Shown here one piece after another: positions 18,106-27,524 of a stretch of 56,125 bases of DNA; position 1 is the first letter of the stretch; each line of letters begins with the position of its first letter. Under the pieces are notes generated by a model that was given only the letters and a program-made list of their open reading frames with translations, made no database searches and had not been told where the DNA came from. Source of the DNA: Bacillus canaveralius (GTDB lineage: Bacteria; Bacillota; Bacilli; Bacillales; Cytobacillaceae); NCBI RefSeq assembly GCF_002860125.1, contig NZ_PGVA01000057.1:1-56125 (forward strand), read 5' to 3'. The translations under genes and the position numbers were made by a program.

Positions 18106-20574
18106 TTAATCGATTGGACTAGTGTCTTGCAATGCCGCAAGCTCTGTTTCCGTAATCAGGACATCGCGCGGTTTGCTGCCTCGCGTTTCAGATATGTAAC
18201 CATGCTGTTCCATCATATCAATTAACCTGGCGGCGCGATTATAGCCGATTTTGAAACGGCGCTGCAGGCTTGAAGTCGAAGCAGCCCCATGGCTGACAAC
18301 AAATTCGCAAGCTTCATAAAAGAGTTCATCTTCCTCTTCGCTCGCCTCGGCTTTTTTCAGCAGTTCTCCCTGTTCAAACAAATAAACAGGCTCCCGCTGG
18401 GCGCGCACATGGGAAACAACATCGTCAATTTCAAGATCGGAGACATAGGTTCCCTGCAAACGGACAGGCTTGGATGAGCCATTTTCAAGAAACAGCATAT
18501 CACCACGGCCAAGCAGCTTTTCAGCGCCGCTTATATCAATAATCGTTCTTGAATCGATTTGCGAAGACACAGAAAAAGCAATCCTTGTTGGCACATTCGC
18601 TTTAATCAAACCGGTAATGACATCCACTGACGGTCTTTGTGTCGCAATGATCAAATGAATTCCGCACGCCCGCGCTTTTTGGGCAATCCTGCAAATTGCC
18701 TCCTCGACATCTGCCGGCGACATCATCATCAAATCGGCGAGCTCATCGATAATAATCACGATGAACGGCAGCTTATCGGAATAACGCTTGTGCTGGTCTG
18801 CCATTTCATTAAAACGGTTAATATCACGGACACCTGTATGGGCAAACAGCTCATAGCGCCGTTCCATTTCCTCCACTGCCCATTTCAGGGCAGCAGTAGC
18901 TGCTTTTACATCTGTAATAACTGGACAAACGAGGTGAGGAATATGATTATATGGCGCAAGCTCGACCATTTTCGGATCAATAAGCAGTAATTTTACCTGG
19001 TCAGGATCTGCTTTGTACAGCAAGCTGACAAGAATCGTATTGATGCAGACACTTTTTCCGGAACCGGTCGCACCGGCAATCAGGCCATGCGGCATTTTCT
19101 TCAAGTCGGTGATAATCGGTAACCCGGATATATCAAGACCGAGAACAGCCGTCAGCGGCGAAACGCTCTCTGTGAACTCACGGCTTTTGATGATTTCACT
19201 AATCAAGACCGGACGGCTCTTCTCGTTTGGCACTTCAATTCCGATCGTATGCTTGCCCGGAATCGGTGCTTCAATCCGGATATCTTTGGCAGCGAGGCTT
19301 AATTTAATATCATCAGAAAGATTGGTAATTTTATTTACTTTTACTCCGGGATCAGGCTGGACCTCAAAGCGGGTTACGGACGGCCCTTGCACAACATTGA
19401 CCACCCTTGCACCGACATTAAAATTCTCCAGCGTTTCGTTCAACAGCTGTTCCTGCGCGTACAGCCATTCATCATTCGCTTCATAAACAACAGGCGGCTC
19501 AAGTAAATCAAAATCCGGATGCGTGTAGCCTTGAGCGGTTTCCGGTTCTGGTTCAGCTTCTTTAGCCGCGGGATATCGGTTCATTTCGGTGGCGGACTTG
19601 TCATAAGAAGCCGCACTTCGACCTGTCTCGCTGCCGGACCGCTTATTGGCTAAAGGAAATTGGTTTTCCTCCAGCTTCTGCTTATCCTGCTTCAGCATAA
19701 GGACGTTAAACGGCAAATGCGGCCTTTCTTTCTGTGATTGTGGAGCCTGTGGTTCGGATTGTTGCTCCCCATCTTTCAGGCTCAGGTCATCGACGGTTTT
19801 GTCCGCTACCGGAGCAGCTTCGAATCTTTGAATATCAGGAACCTCATTTTCGAAAATTGAATTGCTGCGAGACTCGCTATCTCCCTCAGAGATTAACGTT
19901 TCGCTTTCGGAAACAGGTTCGCTTTCTACTTGAAAAATTCGGGATGGAGCTGCTGCCTGTTCGAAAAATGCATCGCGCTGAGTCCTGGATCCGTCCTGAA
20001 TCGTTAAAGATTCACTTTCAAAAATAGGATTACGATCAGTCTCGATTTTCCCTTGAAGAATTGCCGACCCGCTGTTAGGCGTTTCACGAGCAGCAACATC
20101 AGAATCTGCTTTGATATTCTCTCGGTATTTGATTTCAGTTAATTGGCTGTTGTTCGGCTCAAAGCTGCTTATTTCGTGGATGATGGCTTCATCCTTACTT
20201 TGTTTGCCAAAGCCAAATACGGGTGGAATTTCAACCGGTCTAAAAGGCTGGCTTGCTTGACTTGACACGGTTGGCATTCGGTTTTTATGTAAAGTTGACT
20301 GTTGTTCCCTTTTTTGCTGAATGGTGACGGGACGATTTTTTTTATGCATGCGTTCAGTTCTACTCTGACTCGGCGGCTGTGACTCCTTTTCATCCGGAAT
20401 AACGGGAAACCGAAACTGCCCTTTAGGATAATGATACGCAACCCTCGTCTCGATATCTTTGCCGCGTCTTTTTTTTATTTCCGGATTAGGCATCCCGGCA
20501 AATTCATCTCTATTTGAAAGATATTCGCTCTCTTCGTCTTTAAACATGTGAAGCAACTTTTTAATCCAACTCAA
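18106..20574 (-). CDS. sftA: DNA translocase SftA (FtsK/SpoIIIE family)
   Basis: Septum-associated ATPase that clears trapped chromosomal DNA from the closing division septum. 822 aa, shorter than B. subtilis SftA (about 950). No transmembrane segments are visible, which separates it from SpoIIIE. The first ~340 residues are low complexity with loosely repeated [18 protein letters not shown] elements. The motor follows: Walker [11 protein letters not shown] near 500, [20 protein letters not shown], Walker [13 protein letters not shown], and [20 protein letters not shown]. The C-terminal gamma winged helix (about 755-815) contains [21 protein letters not shown]. The start is TTG with a weak ribosome site, so the N-terminus is uncertain. 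Confidence 0.93.
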   Translation of the reverse strand: MSWIKKLLHMFKDEESEYLSNRDEFAGMPNPEIKKRRGKDIETRVAYHYPKGQFRFPVIPDEKESQPPSQSRTERMHKKNRPVTIQQKREQQSTLHKNRMPTVSSQASQPFRPVEIPPVFGFGKQSKDEAIIHEISSFEPNNSQLTEIKYRENIKADSDVAARETPNSGSAILQGKIETDRNPIFESESLTIQDGSRTQRDAFFEQAAAPSRIFQVESEPVSESETLISEGDSESRSNSIFENEVPDIQRFEAAPVADKTVDDLSLKDGEQQSEPQAPQSQKERPHLPFNVLMLKQDKQKLEENQFPLANKRSGSETGRSAASYDKSATEMNRYPAAKEAEPEPETAQGYTHPDFDLLEPPVVYEANDEWLYAQEQLLNETLENFNVGARVVNVVQGPSVTRFEVQPDPGVKVNKITNLSDDIKLSLAAKDIRIEAPIPGKHTIGIEVPNEKSRPVLISEIIKSREFTESVSPLTAVLGLDISGLPIITDLKKMPHGLIAGATGSGKSVCINTILVSLLYKADPDQVKLLLIDPKMVELAPYNHIPHLVCPVITDVKAATAALKWAVEEMERRYELFAHTGVRDINRFNEMADQHKRYSDKLPFIVIIIDELADLMMMSPADVEEAICRIAQKARACGIHLIIATQRPSVDVITGLIKANVPTRIAFSVSSQIDSRTIIDISGAEKLLGRGDMLFLENGSSKPVRLQGTYVSDLEIDDVVSHVRAQREPVYLFEQGELLKKAEASEEEDELFYEACEFVVSHGAASTSSLQRRFKIGYNRAARLIDMMEQHGYISETRGSKPRDVLITETELAALQDTSPID

Positions 20575-20794
20575 AATCTATCACTCTTTCTTCTTTCTCA
20601 TATATCATATCTATTTTATCAGTAATTCCTAAAATATCGACATAAAATGAAGGAATGAGCTGATTAATTGAGCTTTTGGAGAATAATACTAGATTGTTAT
20701 GACTTTTGTAGGATATCCCCCTCGCAGGACAACGGATTGTAAAATAAGTAGATAGATTCGATTTTTCGAATTTAGCGAAAGTGCTCATTGCATT

Positions 20795-20826
20795 AAAAAA
20801 GCATGGCATCGTGCCACGCTTTTTTG
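20795..20826 (-). terminator. Terminator after ytpQ
   Basis: AAAAAAGC.TGGCA and TGCCA.GCTTTTTT form a stem with short internal mismatch; the minus strand ends in TTTTTTAATG. It separates ytpQ from sftA. Confidence 0.75.
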
Positions 20827-20839
20827 ATGTGTATATTAC

Positions 20840-21637
20840 TTACTCCCGTTTCCGGTTTTTTCCCAAAATAAAAATCGGCTCAAGCTCGCCGTCCTCGTAT
20901 AAAAAAGACAGGGCCGTAACCGGCACCCGACCGCTTGCAAAGAAGCTCATCGTCATTTGCGCGAGCACATCGTAGCCTGTGTTATTCTGAATATCTCCGA
21001 TAATTAACACATCCTGATGCGGAACAGCAACCGTCATCGTTCCGGTGACTTTGCCCTCCATTTCTTTTAAAAACGATTCGTTCAAAATTCTTGACGCGTC
21101 ATATCCATCATTGGAATTCAAAAAATAGAAGGTGTTGCCTGCCACAGTATCGGTTTTCATCTTGATCGGCAGTGCCCTCGCATTGAACAAAGCAATCTCC
21201 CTGACCCGGTTCGCATCCCAGTGTTCCTTTTTTAGCAGCTGTTCGTCAATTAGCCTGTACGTATTGCCCATATCAAAAGCATAATAAACTCTTGTTTCGG
21301 CAGTATGTTCATCGTACACAAGCGGAATCCCTTCCTCTGCCTCTGTCGGGAAGGAGGCAGAGCGGATAACCGGATATATGTTCTTTTCTTTCCCGGATAG
21401 CTGAACAGATTCTACCATTGCCTGAAGCCCTTCTTCGACATAATAGACGACCTCATCAATCGCTTTATCCTTTTCAATCTGCCATTTAGCGATAATACCC
21501 GGCAATGAAATGGTAATTCCTTTCCCGGTGCTTTTGTTCTCAATCCGCAGCGTATCTTTTTCGCTATCAAAAGTAAATGAACGACCCGGATCGCCTAGCC
21601 TCTTTTCAAGTTCTTTTCTCAATTTATTGCTATCCAA
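20840..21637 (-). CDS. ytpQ: YtpQ, DUF1444 family protein
   Basis: 265 aa, cytoplasmic, no recognisable catalytic motif. It aligns by eye with DUF1444/YtpQ proteins over its length ([73 protein letters not shown]). The TTG start has AGAGGAGG before it. Its downstream neighbour is sftA; the tRNA-binding-domain gene ytpR that I recall next to ytpQ in B. subtilis is not present here. Function unknown. Confidence 0.88.
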   Translation of the reverse strand: MDSNKLRKELEKRLGDPGRSFTFDSEKDTLRIENKSTGKGITISLPGIIAKWQIEKDKAIDEVVYYVEEGLQAMVESVQLSGKEKNIYPVIRSASFPTEAEEGIPLVYDEHTAETRVYYAFDMGNTYRLIDEQLLKKEHWDANRVREIALFNARALPIKMKTDTVAGNTFYFLNSNDGYDASRILNESFLKEMEGKVTGTMTVAVPHQDVLIIGDIQNNTGYDVLAQMTMSFFASGRVPVTALSFLYEDGELEPIFILGKNRKRE

Positions 21638-21703
21638 TTTGTATCCTCCTCTAAGGAGCCATGATTATTAATAATTTCTTTTACTTGTTCCAACCGATTA
21701 GGA

Positions 21704-21736
21704 AAACCCCTCCGCCTGCTTGAAGACGGAGGGGCC
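21704..21736 (-). terminator. Terminator after ytpP
   Basis: CCCCTCCG (21707-21714) pairs with CGGAGGGG (21727-21734); TTTTCC follows on the minus strand. Confidence 0.75.
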
Positions 21737-21746
21737 GTGCATTTGA

Positions 21747-22061
21747 TTATGATAAACCGGCAATGAATGTTTCAATTTCTTCCTGTGTTTTTCTGTCCTT
21801 GCTGACGAAGCGGCCCATCTCGCGCCCATTGTCAAATGCGACGAAACTTGGTATCCCAAATATTTCTAGTTCCCCGCAAAGATCTATGAATTCATCCCGA
21901 TCCACATGAACAAATGTGAAATCGCTGAATTTTGCCTCGACCTCCGGCAAGATCGGCTCAATAACACGGCAATCCGGGCACCAATCAGCTGAAAACATAA
22001 AAATATGCTTTCCGCTATCGCGAAGCGCCTGGAATTGCTCAATTGATTCTAGTTTTTTCAT
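21747..22061 (-). CDS. ytpP: YtpP, thioredoxin-like protein
   Basis: 104 aa thioredoxin fold with redox motif WCPDC (about 27-31) and cis-proline region FGIPSFVAF. The CPDC dicysteine differs from the classical CGPC, so it is probably a specialised disulfide reductase. Its ATG overlaps the stop of the upstream membrane-protein gene as ATGA, indicating coupled translation, and a terminator follows. The gene has the size and position of B. subtilis ytpP. Confidence 0.9.
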   Translation of the reverse strand: MKKLESIEQFQALRDSGKHIFMFSADWCPDCRVIEPILPEVEAKFSDFTFVHVDRDEFIDLCGELEIFGIPSFVAFDNGREMGRFVSKDRKTQEEIETFIAGLS

Positions 22062-23080
22062 TTTCTTTCTCCTCCAATTTGGATTAGCATATCACCTGGT
22101 TTGATCCAGTTTTTTTTCCTCATATATTCAGATAATACCAAGCTGACCAATGCAGGTCCAATGATATGCAACAAGGCAACCTTGAGCCAAACTTCACCGC
22201 TGAATCCCATTGTCGTGAACGTCATGATTTGGCCAACGAGGCCACTCGTACCCATTCCGGCACCAGCTGCGTTGTTTTCCATCAAAAAAACGGTCGTTCC
22301 AAGCGGAGCAAGCAGGGCGCCTGCAATCGTCGGCGGGATTAAAATTAATGGGTTCCTGACTATATTCGGAATTTGCAGCTTTGAGGTTCCGATTCCAATC
22401 GCCAACAACCCGCCAATTTTATTTTCCCGGAAGCCGCTGACGGCAAAACCGATCATCTGTGCAGCACAGCCAATCGTGGCTGCCCCGGCGGCAATCCCAT
22501 GAAGATCAAGCATTAAAGCGAGCGCTGCGCTTGAAATCGGACCGGATAATGCCAATCCGACCAGTACAGCGACAACAATTCCCATCACAATCGGCTTCTG
22601 TTCTGTCCCCCACATAATTAAATCGCCAAGTCGGATCATGATAAAGGCAATTCCTGGCCCAATGAAAGCTGCGACAGAATAACCTGTAAAAACAGTTACA
22701 AAAGGGGTAACGATAATATCGATTTTTGTTTCCTTACTAACAAGTTTGCCAATTTCTGTAGAGATGATCGCAGCGATGATACTGCCTGCAGGCCCGCCCA
22801 ATGCTGCTCCCGCTGCTCCGCTAACTATTGCGGAAAACAAAACAAGCGGCGGCGCCTTGAGACCATAAGCAACTGCTGCCCCGATTGCCGGTCCCATCAG
22901 TTCCATTGCAGTTGTTCCTATTTGGACGAGATAAGCGATCCCGGCTTGTTCACCAATCGTTTTAATAATAAGTCCAATAATTAAAGATGCAAATAGACCT
23001 AAAGTCATGCTGCTCAATGCGTCAATAAAATATACCTTTGGTGAAAGACTTACTCCCTTTCTCTTTAGAAAATCTTTCAT
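22058..23080 (-). CDS. PfoR/EIIC-type polytopic membrane protein
   Basis: 340 aa, very hydrophobic, with about eight to ten membrane segments rich in Gly and Ala. Features such as [35 protein letters not shown] (split here over several helices), [12 protein letters not shown] and [12 protein letters not shown] fit the PTS_EIIC_2 family, which includes Clostridium PfoR. No EIIA or EIIB domain or gene is adjacent, so sugar phosphotransfer is doubtful. ATG 23080 has GGGGGGATCAAG before it and is preferred to the GTG six codons upstream. The stop overlaps the start of ytpP. Confidence 0.82.
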   Translation of the reverse strand: MKDFLKRKGVSLSPKVYFIDALSSMTLGLFASLIIGLIIKTIGEQAGIAYLVQIGTTAMELMGPAIGAAVAYGLKAPPLVLFSAIVSGAAGAALGGPAGSIIAAIISTEIGKLVSKETKIDIIVTPFVTVFTGYSVAAFIGPGIAFIMIRLGDLIMWGTEQKPIVMGIVVAVLVGLALSGPISSAALALMLDLHGIAAGAATIGCAAQMIGFAVSGFRENKIGGLLAIGIGTSKLQIPNIVRNPLILIPPTIAGALLAPLGTTVFLMENNAAGAGMGTSGLVGQIMTFTTMGFSGEVWLKVALLHIIGPALVSLVLSEYMRKKNWIKPGDMLIQIGGERK

Positions 23081-23390
23081 CTTGATCCCCCCAAACACAA
23101 TTTTACATATGTAAAGACACCTGTCGCTTTTTATTCTAAGGCTTGGATGCAGGAAAAGGAAACATATTTTTCAGCAAAGATATTAATTTAACTATTCTGA
23201 CTATTAGGCGCATGAGGAAAACATAGTTACAAAGCATATTCGACGATTGACGGCTTCACCTTTGGCTTAACATTCAATCAAAAGGACACAGCAGTTAGCA
23301 AAAAAGTGAAAAAAATCAATGAAGCCCCCCAGCGTCAGCAGATATCGCGACACAGGAGGGATCATCTTTCGTCAGCAGTTTTCAGAGTGA
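23081..23390. other. Intergenic gap with a possible decayed coding fragment
   Basis: No gene with a start codon and ribosome site is present. On the plus strand one frame is open from about 23215 to beyond 23390 and begins protein-like (TIDGFTFGLTFNQKDTAVSK) before becoming unconvincing. It has no start codon or ribosome site. It may be a gene remnant or chance. Confidence 0.3.
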
Positions 23391-24161
23391 TTAGTCGTCA
23401 AAAAGTCCGCGCACTGTATTATTAAAATCTTCAAAAAGGCCTGCATCATTCCCGCCACCCTCAATATCATCCGCATAGCCTGTCAATGTGTCATAAAAAT
23501 CGGGATTCGTTGAGAGATACACTCGGTGAACATTCCTGTCGGCTGCCCGTACCTGATCGGCTATTTTTTGATCTAATGGTGAATCCACCGGACCATAGTT
23601 GTCCTGCTGAATATTCACATTATTGCTGGCTTCATTGCCGGTACCCTGGCCATCGCCTTGGCCAATTCCTTGGTTGTTGCCTTGGTCATTCCCATTATTG
23701 CCGGCATCACCATTGCCATCAATTGCACCGTTTTCTGCTAAATTATTAGCAGTTCCGCCTCTTGTGTCCTGAATAACGCCATCCTCAGTGCCATTTGCAG
23801 CGTTATTTCCGTTTTCACCACCATTGTTATTGCCAGCTTCACCATTGTTACCGCCGGCACCACCACCATTATTAGCATCATCAGCAAGCCGTACAGCGAC
23901 ATACGCATTATTATTCACAAGAAATACCTGTGCCTGATCTACTTCTTTCATGCGTTCAATATTCCGGGAGGCGCGGTCTGACACTCGCACCCTTTCGTTA
24001 TTATCGTTGTTATTATTGTTGCCGTTGTTGTCATTATTGTTCCCGACTCTGATCGGCTCGGCGTCATTATTTGCGTTATCACCAGCATTATCACCGATGC
24101 CGCAGCCTGTCAAACCGAAGAGAAATAGCGCTGACACGAACAGGATCCATCCTTTTCTCAT
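23391..24161 (-). CDS. YhcN/YlaJ-family sporulation lipoprotein with an Asn/Gly-rich insert
   Basis: 256 aa. A lipoprotein signal peptide ends in LTGC (Cys20). YhcN/YlaJ-like elements flank a low-complexity centre: RNIERMKEVDQAQVFLVNNNAYVAV on one side (split motif) and ADQVRAADRNVHRVYLSTNPDFYDTLTGYADDI on the other. Between them, and also just after the lipobox, lie Asn/Gly/Asp-rich stretches (about 23-60 and 98-175). YhcN-type proteins are forespore-expressed lipoproteins of the spore inner membrane linked to germination. AAGGAGTGAGCACA precedes ATG 24161; the in-frame GTG at 24170 lies inside that site. Confidence 0.85.
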   Translation of the reverse strand: MRKGWILFVSALFLFGLTGCGIGDNAGDNANNDAEPIRVGNNNDNNGNNNNNDNNERVRVSDRASRNIERMKEVDQAQVFLVNNNAYVAVRLADDANNGGGAGGNNGEAGNNNGGENGNNAANGTEDGVIQDTRGGTANNLAENGAIDGNGDAGNNGNDQGNNQGIGQGDGQGTGNEASNNVNIQQDNYGPVDSPLDQKIADQVRAADRNVHRVYLSTNPDFYDTLTGYADDIEGGGNDAGLFEDFNNTVRGLFDD

Positions 24162-24288
24162 TGTGCTCACTCCTTAATATGATTTTGCATTCATAGCATG
24201 GCTAGTATCAGCAAAACTATTCGGATTTATAACACATATTGACTTTTGGACAATTTATAAATCGCGTCCTCTTAATTGACGGAATGTA

Positions 24289-24320
24289 AAAAGGAAGGGC
24301 TATTTGCTCCCTTCCTTTTC
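24289..24320 (-). terminator. Terminator overlapping the end of the lipoprotein gene
   Basis: AAAAGGAAGGG pairs with CCCTTCCTTTT across a loop that contains the stop codon of the gene at 24300. The last codons form one stem arm; the minus strand ends in CCTTTTTAC. Confidence 0.7.
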
Positions 24321-24824
24321 GTTAAATTGCACTGAGCGGATGATTTGTGCCATGATTTCAGCTTCTGATTTCAGGTTTCTTGTTTTCACTTCAGAAGTGA
24401 TTTTGATCCCGCCATTTCCAATCGTCACTTCATTCTTGTTCTTTTCAAGGTTTTTAATCAGTAAAAACCCAAAGCGATCATCGTCAGCAAAAGTTTTCTT
24501 GACATCATACTTCTGCTGCCTGGCAGTTGCCTCGTAAACTACTTGACTATCACTGCCTTCATGCTGGTTATAGAAGAGGAGATACTTTTTTGCCCCATTT
24601 TTTAAAACGATATTATTTGCTGCTGCATCTTCTATTTCCATACCAAACGGCAAATGGTATTGGATATCTTCATTTTTTTTATTTGTTTTTTTTGCATCGC
24701 TGCGTAAAGCTTTTTCAACAGCAGCTTCTGCAGCTTTTTGCTCTTCCTTTACAGATGCGGAACATGCTCCGAGTAAAAAAACAGCAATCACTAAAAGCAA
24801 GGCTGCTTTATAGTGCTTTCTCAT
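24300..24824 (-). CDS. Predicted lipoprotein of unknown function
   Basis: 174 aa. The signal peptide ends in LLGAC with lipidated Cys21 and is followed by a Lys/Glu/Ala-rich linker (about 25-50) and a compact domain containing YHLPFGMEIEDAAANNIVLKN (split motif), YLLFYNQHEG and GNGGIKITSEVKTRNLKSEAE. The last part predicts alternating beta strands and a helix. I do not recognise the family with certainty. GGAGGAAAATAGT precedes the ATG. It is the only gene between the YhcN-like gene and the ytoQ remnant, and probably monocistronic. Confidence 0.75.
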   Translation of the reverse strand: MRKHYKAALLLVIAVFLLGACSASVKEEQKAAEAAVEKALRSDAKKTNKKNEDIQYHLPFGMEIEDAAANNIVLKNGAKKYLLFYNQHEGSDSQVVYEATARQQKYDVKKTFADDDRFGFLLIKNLEKNKNEVTIGNGGIKITSEVKTRNLKSEAEIMAQIIRSVQFNEKEGSK

Positions 24825-24982
24825 ACTATTTTCCTCCCTGCAATAGTCACAAATTCTCCTTTCCTATCATACCGTTCTTTTTAATAGGCTGACAAGACAT
24901 CTTTGTAATTTTCATAACCAGCTTGGTTACATTTTGGTTAAAATGGTAAACTGAAGGAAGATCACTAAAGGAGGTTAGCAGG

Positions 24983-25171
24983 ATGGAGTTAATTGTATAC
25001 TTGGCCGGTGAGATTCACAGCAGCTGGAGAAAAGACTTAAAGGAAGGCGCTGAAAGGCTGCAGCTCCCTGTTAAATTTGTAGGACCAATGGAGGATCATA
25101 GCCGCTCCGATTTGATCGGCGAGGAAATTCTCGGTGAAATGCCAAATAAATTTTCAGTGCCAGCCTCCTAA
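24983..25171 (+). pseudogene. ytoQ: Truncated ytoQ
   Basis: 62 codons after a good AAAGGAGGTTAGCAGG site. Residues 1-54 match the N-terminus of YtoQ-family proteins, which are about 145-150 aa (MELIVYLAGEIHSSWRKDLK, FVGPMEDHSRSDLIGEEILGE). The frame then runs into NKFSVPAS and a stop supplied by the hairpin that follows. The remaining ~90 codons are absent; the next gene on the other strand begins its 3' end right after the hairpin. A 3' deletion is the simplest reading. The fragment is probably non-functional. Confidence 0.7.
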
Positions 25172-25187
25172 GGAAGCTGGCACTGTC
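25155..25187. terminator. Near-perfect palindrome closing ytoQ' and the DUF84 gene
   Basis: CAGTGCCAGC (from 25156) pairs with GCTGGCACTG, with TCCT/AGGA extending the stem. It has no strong T-run on either strand, so termination is plausible but not certain. Confidence 0.5.
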
Positions 25188-25193
25188 CTGTCG

Positions 25194-25709
25194 TTATTCA
25201 TCGTTTTGCCTGTATATGTACTGCCCGATTAACAGATGCATGATGTGTGAGAACATCGCGGCTCTGTCGACCAAACCGGATGTGAAAATGCCTACCGCAC
25301 CTGCATTTTTACGGACATTTGTCTTTTTTGCATAATCATCCATCACCGGACCCAACTCTTCCCCGGCCCGCAGCCTTTGCGAAATTTCCTCCGGAAGCAC
25401 GAATCTTGCCCCTCCCGCGATGATTGGCGGCTTTTCTTGCTGGACAAATGCTCCCCAATTGCATAATAACAAGCCGCTGCTTGATTCTTGCACGCCTCCT
25501 TCGAGCCCGATTCCAATATCACATTCGCCTGTTTCGAGTGCAAGAATTGCTCTGTTAACAACCCCCTCAATCGTTTCATCATCACTGAAAGGCTGTTCCC
25601 TCACCCCGGAAGGCACATCTGTGCTAATGACTTTTGCCTGAAAATTTGCAAACGCCTGTTGAACGGCCGAGACCTTGGCCGGATTTTTTGATCCAATGAT
25701 CACCTTCAT
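25194..25709 (-). CDS. DUF84-family (YjjX-like) inosine/xanthosine triphosphatase
   Basis: 171 aa. Predicted to hydrolyse non-canonical purine nucleoside triphosphates (ITP, XTP) and keep them out of nucleic acids. Family signatures: N-terminal VIIGSKNPAKVSAVQQAF, GVREQPFSDDETIEGVVNRA, DIGIGLEGGV and GAVGIFTSGLVDRAAMF. The internal ATG at 25709 (AAAAAGGGTG upstream) is taken; a GTG four codons earlier overlaps the ribosome site. It is next to ytoP on the same strand. Confidence 0.85.
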   Translation of the reverse strand: MKVIIGSKNPAKVSAVQQAFANFQAKVISTDVPSGVREQPFSDDETIEGVVNRAILALETGECDIGIGLEGGVQESSSGLLLCNWGAFVQQEKPPIIAGGARFVLPEEISQRLRAGEELGPVMDDYAKKTNVRKNAGAVGIFTSGLVDRAAMFSHIMHLLIGQYIYRQNDE

Positions 25710-25768
25710 GATACTGTTCACCCTTTTTGAGTATGGTAAAAGGAGGACTGACCAAGCTCCTCCCCCAA

Positions 25769-25869
25769 GATCAGCTATTTTGTTTCATAGTTGCAACTTA
25801 ACTGATGAAGGAAATGCGCGAGAACCGCTATAACCTAATGATCAGCTATTTTGTTTGATTGTCGCAACT
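25769..25869. repeat. Direct repeat of the last codons of ytoP
   Basis: The 30 bp at 25840-25869 (end of ytoP including its stop) recur at 25769-25798 with 27 of 30 bases identical. On the minus strand both copies read VAT[I/M]KQNS followed by a stop. The copies are 71 bp apart. Confidence 0.7.
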
Positions 25870-26915
25870 GTCGAGCGGTCGCAAGCTTTCATAAGCTTTA
25901 CCAGCAATTGCTTCGCCGCCGCATAATCATCGACATGGATGATTGAGGCATGGGTATGAATATAGCGGGAACAGATGCCAATCACTGCGCTTGGCACACC
26001 TTCATTGGAGATGTGGACACGGCCGGCATCGGTTCCGCCTGGTGATACAAAGTACTGGTATGGAATATCGTTCGTTTCAGCTGTATCAAGAACCAGCTCT
26101 CTCATACCGCGATGTGTGACCATCGACCGGTCGAAAATCCGCAATAACGCACCTTTGCCGAGCTGGCCGAACTCGTTTTTGTCGCCTGACATGTCGTTGG
26201 CCGGGCTTGCATCAAGGGCAAAAAACAGATCGGGTTTAATCATATTGGCGGCCGTCTGCGCCCCCCTTAGACCAACCTCTTCCTGAACCGTTGCCCCGGA
26301 ATAAAGCGTATTTGGCAATTTTTCATCCTTAACCTCCTTTAATAGCTCGACCGCCAATCCGCAGCCATAGCGGTTATCCCATGCTTTTGCCAAAATCTTT
26401 TTATTATTCGCCATCGGCGTAAACAGACAGATCGGGACGATTTGCTGGCCCGGCTTAATTCCGATGTTGATAGCGTCGTCACGGTCATCTGCACCAATGT
26501 CAATCAGCATATTATTGATTTCCATTGGCTTATTCCGTTTCGCTTCGTCCAGCAAATGCGGGGGAATCGATCCGATAACGCCGATAACCGGGCCTCTGTC
26601 GGTAATGATTTGCACGAGCTGGGCCAATAACACCTGGCTCCACCATCCGCCTATCGTTTGGAAGCGGATCATGCCGTTATCGGTGATGGATGTCACCATA
26701 AAGCCTACTTCATCCATATGGCCTGCCACCATAATCGTTGGCCCGTTTTCCGGCCCTTTTTTCAAGCCGAAAATTCCGCCAAGCTTGTCCTGCACCACCT
26801 CATCGGCATATTGACTCAATTGCTCACGCATAAACTTGCGGACTTGATGCTCATTCCCCGCCGTTCCGGGCAGCTCCGTTAACGTTTTAAAAAGCTGTAA
26901 TGTTTGCTCGTTCAT
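25842..26915 (-). CDS. ytoP: YtoP, M42-family metallo-aminopeptidase
   Basis: 357 aa, matching B. subtilis YtoP. M42 glutamyl-aminopeptidase or deblocking-aminopeptidase family with two metal ions. Motifs: [28 protein letters not shown] (metal His, catalytic Asp), [17 protein letters not shown] (metal Asp), [15 protein letters not shown] (catalytic Glu-Glu), [11 protein letters not shown], and C-terminal [11 protein letters not shown] (metal His). It probably trims cytoplasmic peptides. Followed by a GGAGGA/TCCTCC hairpin at about 25740-25762 and by the partial duplication of its 3' end. Confidence 0.94.
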   Translation of the reverse strand: MNEQTLQLFKTLTELPGTAGNEHQVRKFMREQLSQYADEVVQDKLGGIFGLKKGPENGPTIMVAGHMDEVGFMVTSITDNGMIRFQTIGGWWSQVLLAQLVQIITDRGPVIGVIGSIPPHLLDEAKRNKPMEINNMLIDIGADDRDDAINIGIKPGQQIVPICLFTPMANNKKILAKAWDNRYGCGLAVELLKEVKDEKLPNTLYSGATVQEEVGLRGAQTAANMIKPDLFFALDASPANDMSGDKNEFGQLGKGALLRIFDRSMVTHRGMRELVLDTAETNDIPYQYFVSPGGTDAGRVHISNEGVPSAVIGICSRYIHTHASIIHVDDYAAAKQLLVKLMKACDRSTVATIKQNS

Positions 26916-27087
26916 TAACTTACTCCTTCTATCACCATTTTTAGTATGTATATTTTTTATTTTACAGAACTTTCGAACGGCTTACCACCATTGTCATTCG
27001 GCAAAATAAATTGTATGTTTATGATTTTTTCCCAGAAAAATATTTGATATGATGAAAAGAGCAATTGAAATCACTGGAGGTGCAATC

Positions 27088-27402
27088 ATGAACTGGAAAT
27101 CGTTTTTCCTTGGCGTCGGGGTAGGAATCGTGACCGGCTTCGCCGCAAAAGAACTGCTGGCTGAAAACAGCTGCGTTTCTTCCGAAAAAGTCCTTGCCCA
27201 TGTAAAATCAGAATTCAAAAAAGAAGCCCCAATCAGCGGCTCATGGATCCATATGAAAACAGAACCTTACGAAAAAAACCAGCTGCACTACAACGTCTAT
27301 CGAGGCGGCATTTCGAGGACCGTCAATGAGGAAGCTGAGCAATATGAGTTTGTAGCCGATGCAAAAACCGGAACAATCCTTGATATTTACCCGATTACTT
27401 AA
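27088..27402 (+). CDS. ytzB: YtzB, PepSY-type small membrane protein
   Basis: 104 aa. An N-terminal hydrophobic segment (about 3-22, WKSFFLGVGVGIVTGFAAKE) could be a membrane anchor or uncleaved signal. The rest resembles a PepSY domain, with KVLAHVKSEFKKEAPISGSW and YEFVADAKTGTILDIYP. PepSY domains often inhibit peptidases; the neighbour ytoP is a peptidase, but a link is speculation. ATG 27088 has GGAGGTGCAATC before it. Confidence 0.85.
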   Translation: MNWKSFFLGVGVGIVTGFAAKELLAENSCVSSEKVLAHVKSEFKKEAPISGSWIHMKTEPYEKNQLHYNVYRGGISRTVNEEAEQYEFVADAKTGTILDIYPIT

Positions 27403-27471
27403 AGAATTTGATTAGGAAAGAAATTCTGGATTATGTAATAATAGCAGCGCAGAACCGTTTACAGATGTTAA

Positions 27472-27510
27472 AAGCAACTCCTGAACCAAACATTCGGGAG
27501 TTGCACTCTT
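27472..27510. terminator. Bidirectional terminator after ytzB
   Basis: GCAACTCCTGAA (27474-27485) pairs with TTCGGGAGTTGC (27493-27504). The plus side continues ACTCTTTATTC and the minus side TTTTAAC. Confidence 0.7.
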
Positions 27511-27524
27511 TATTCAGTCCAATT

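Noticed and set aside
20561-20809. 82-codon minus-strand frame overlapping the sftA start
   Set aside because: No ribosome site, overlaps the upstream terminator, and has no recognisable similarity; probably chance in AT-rich DNA.
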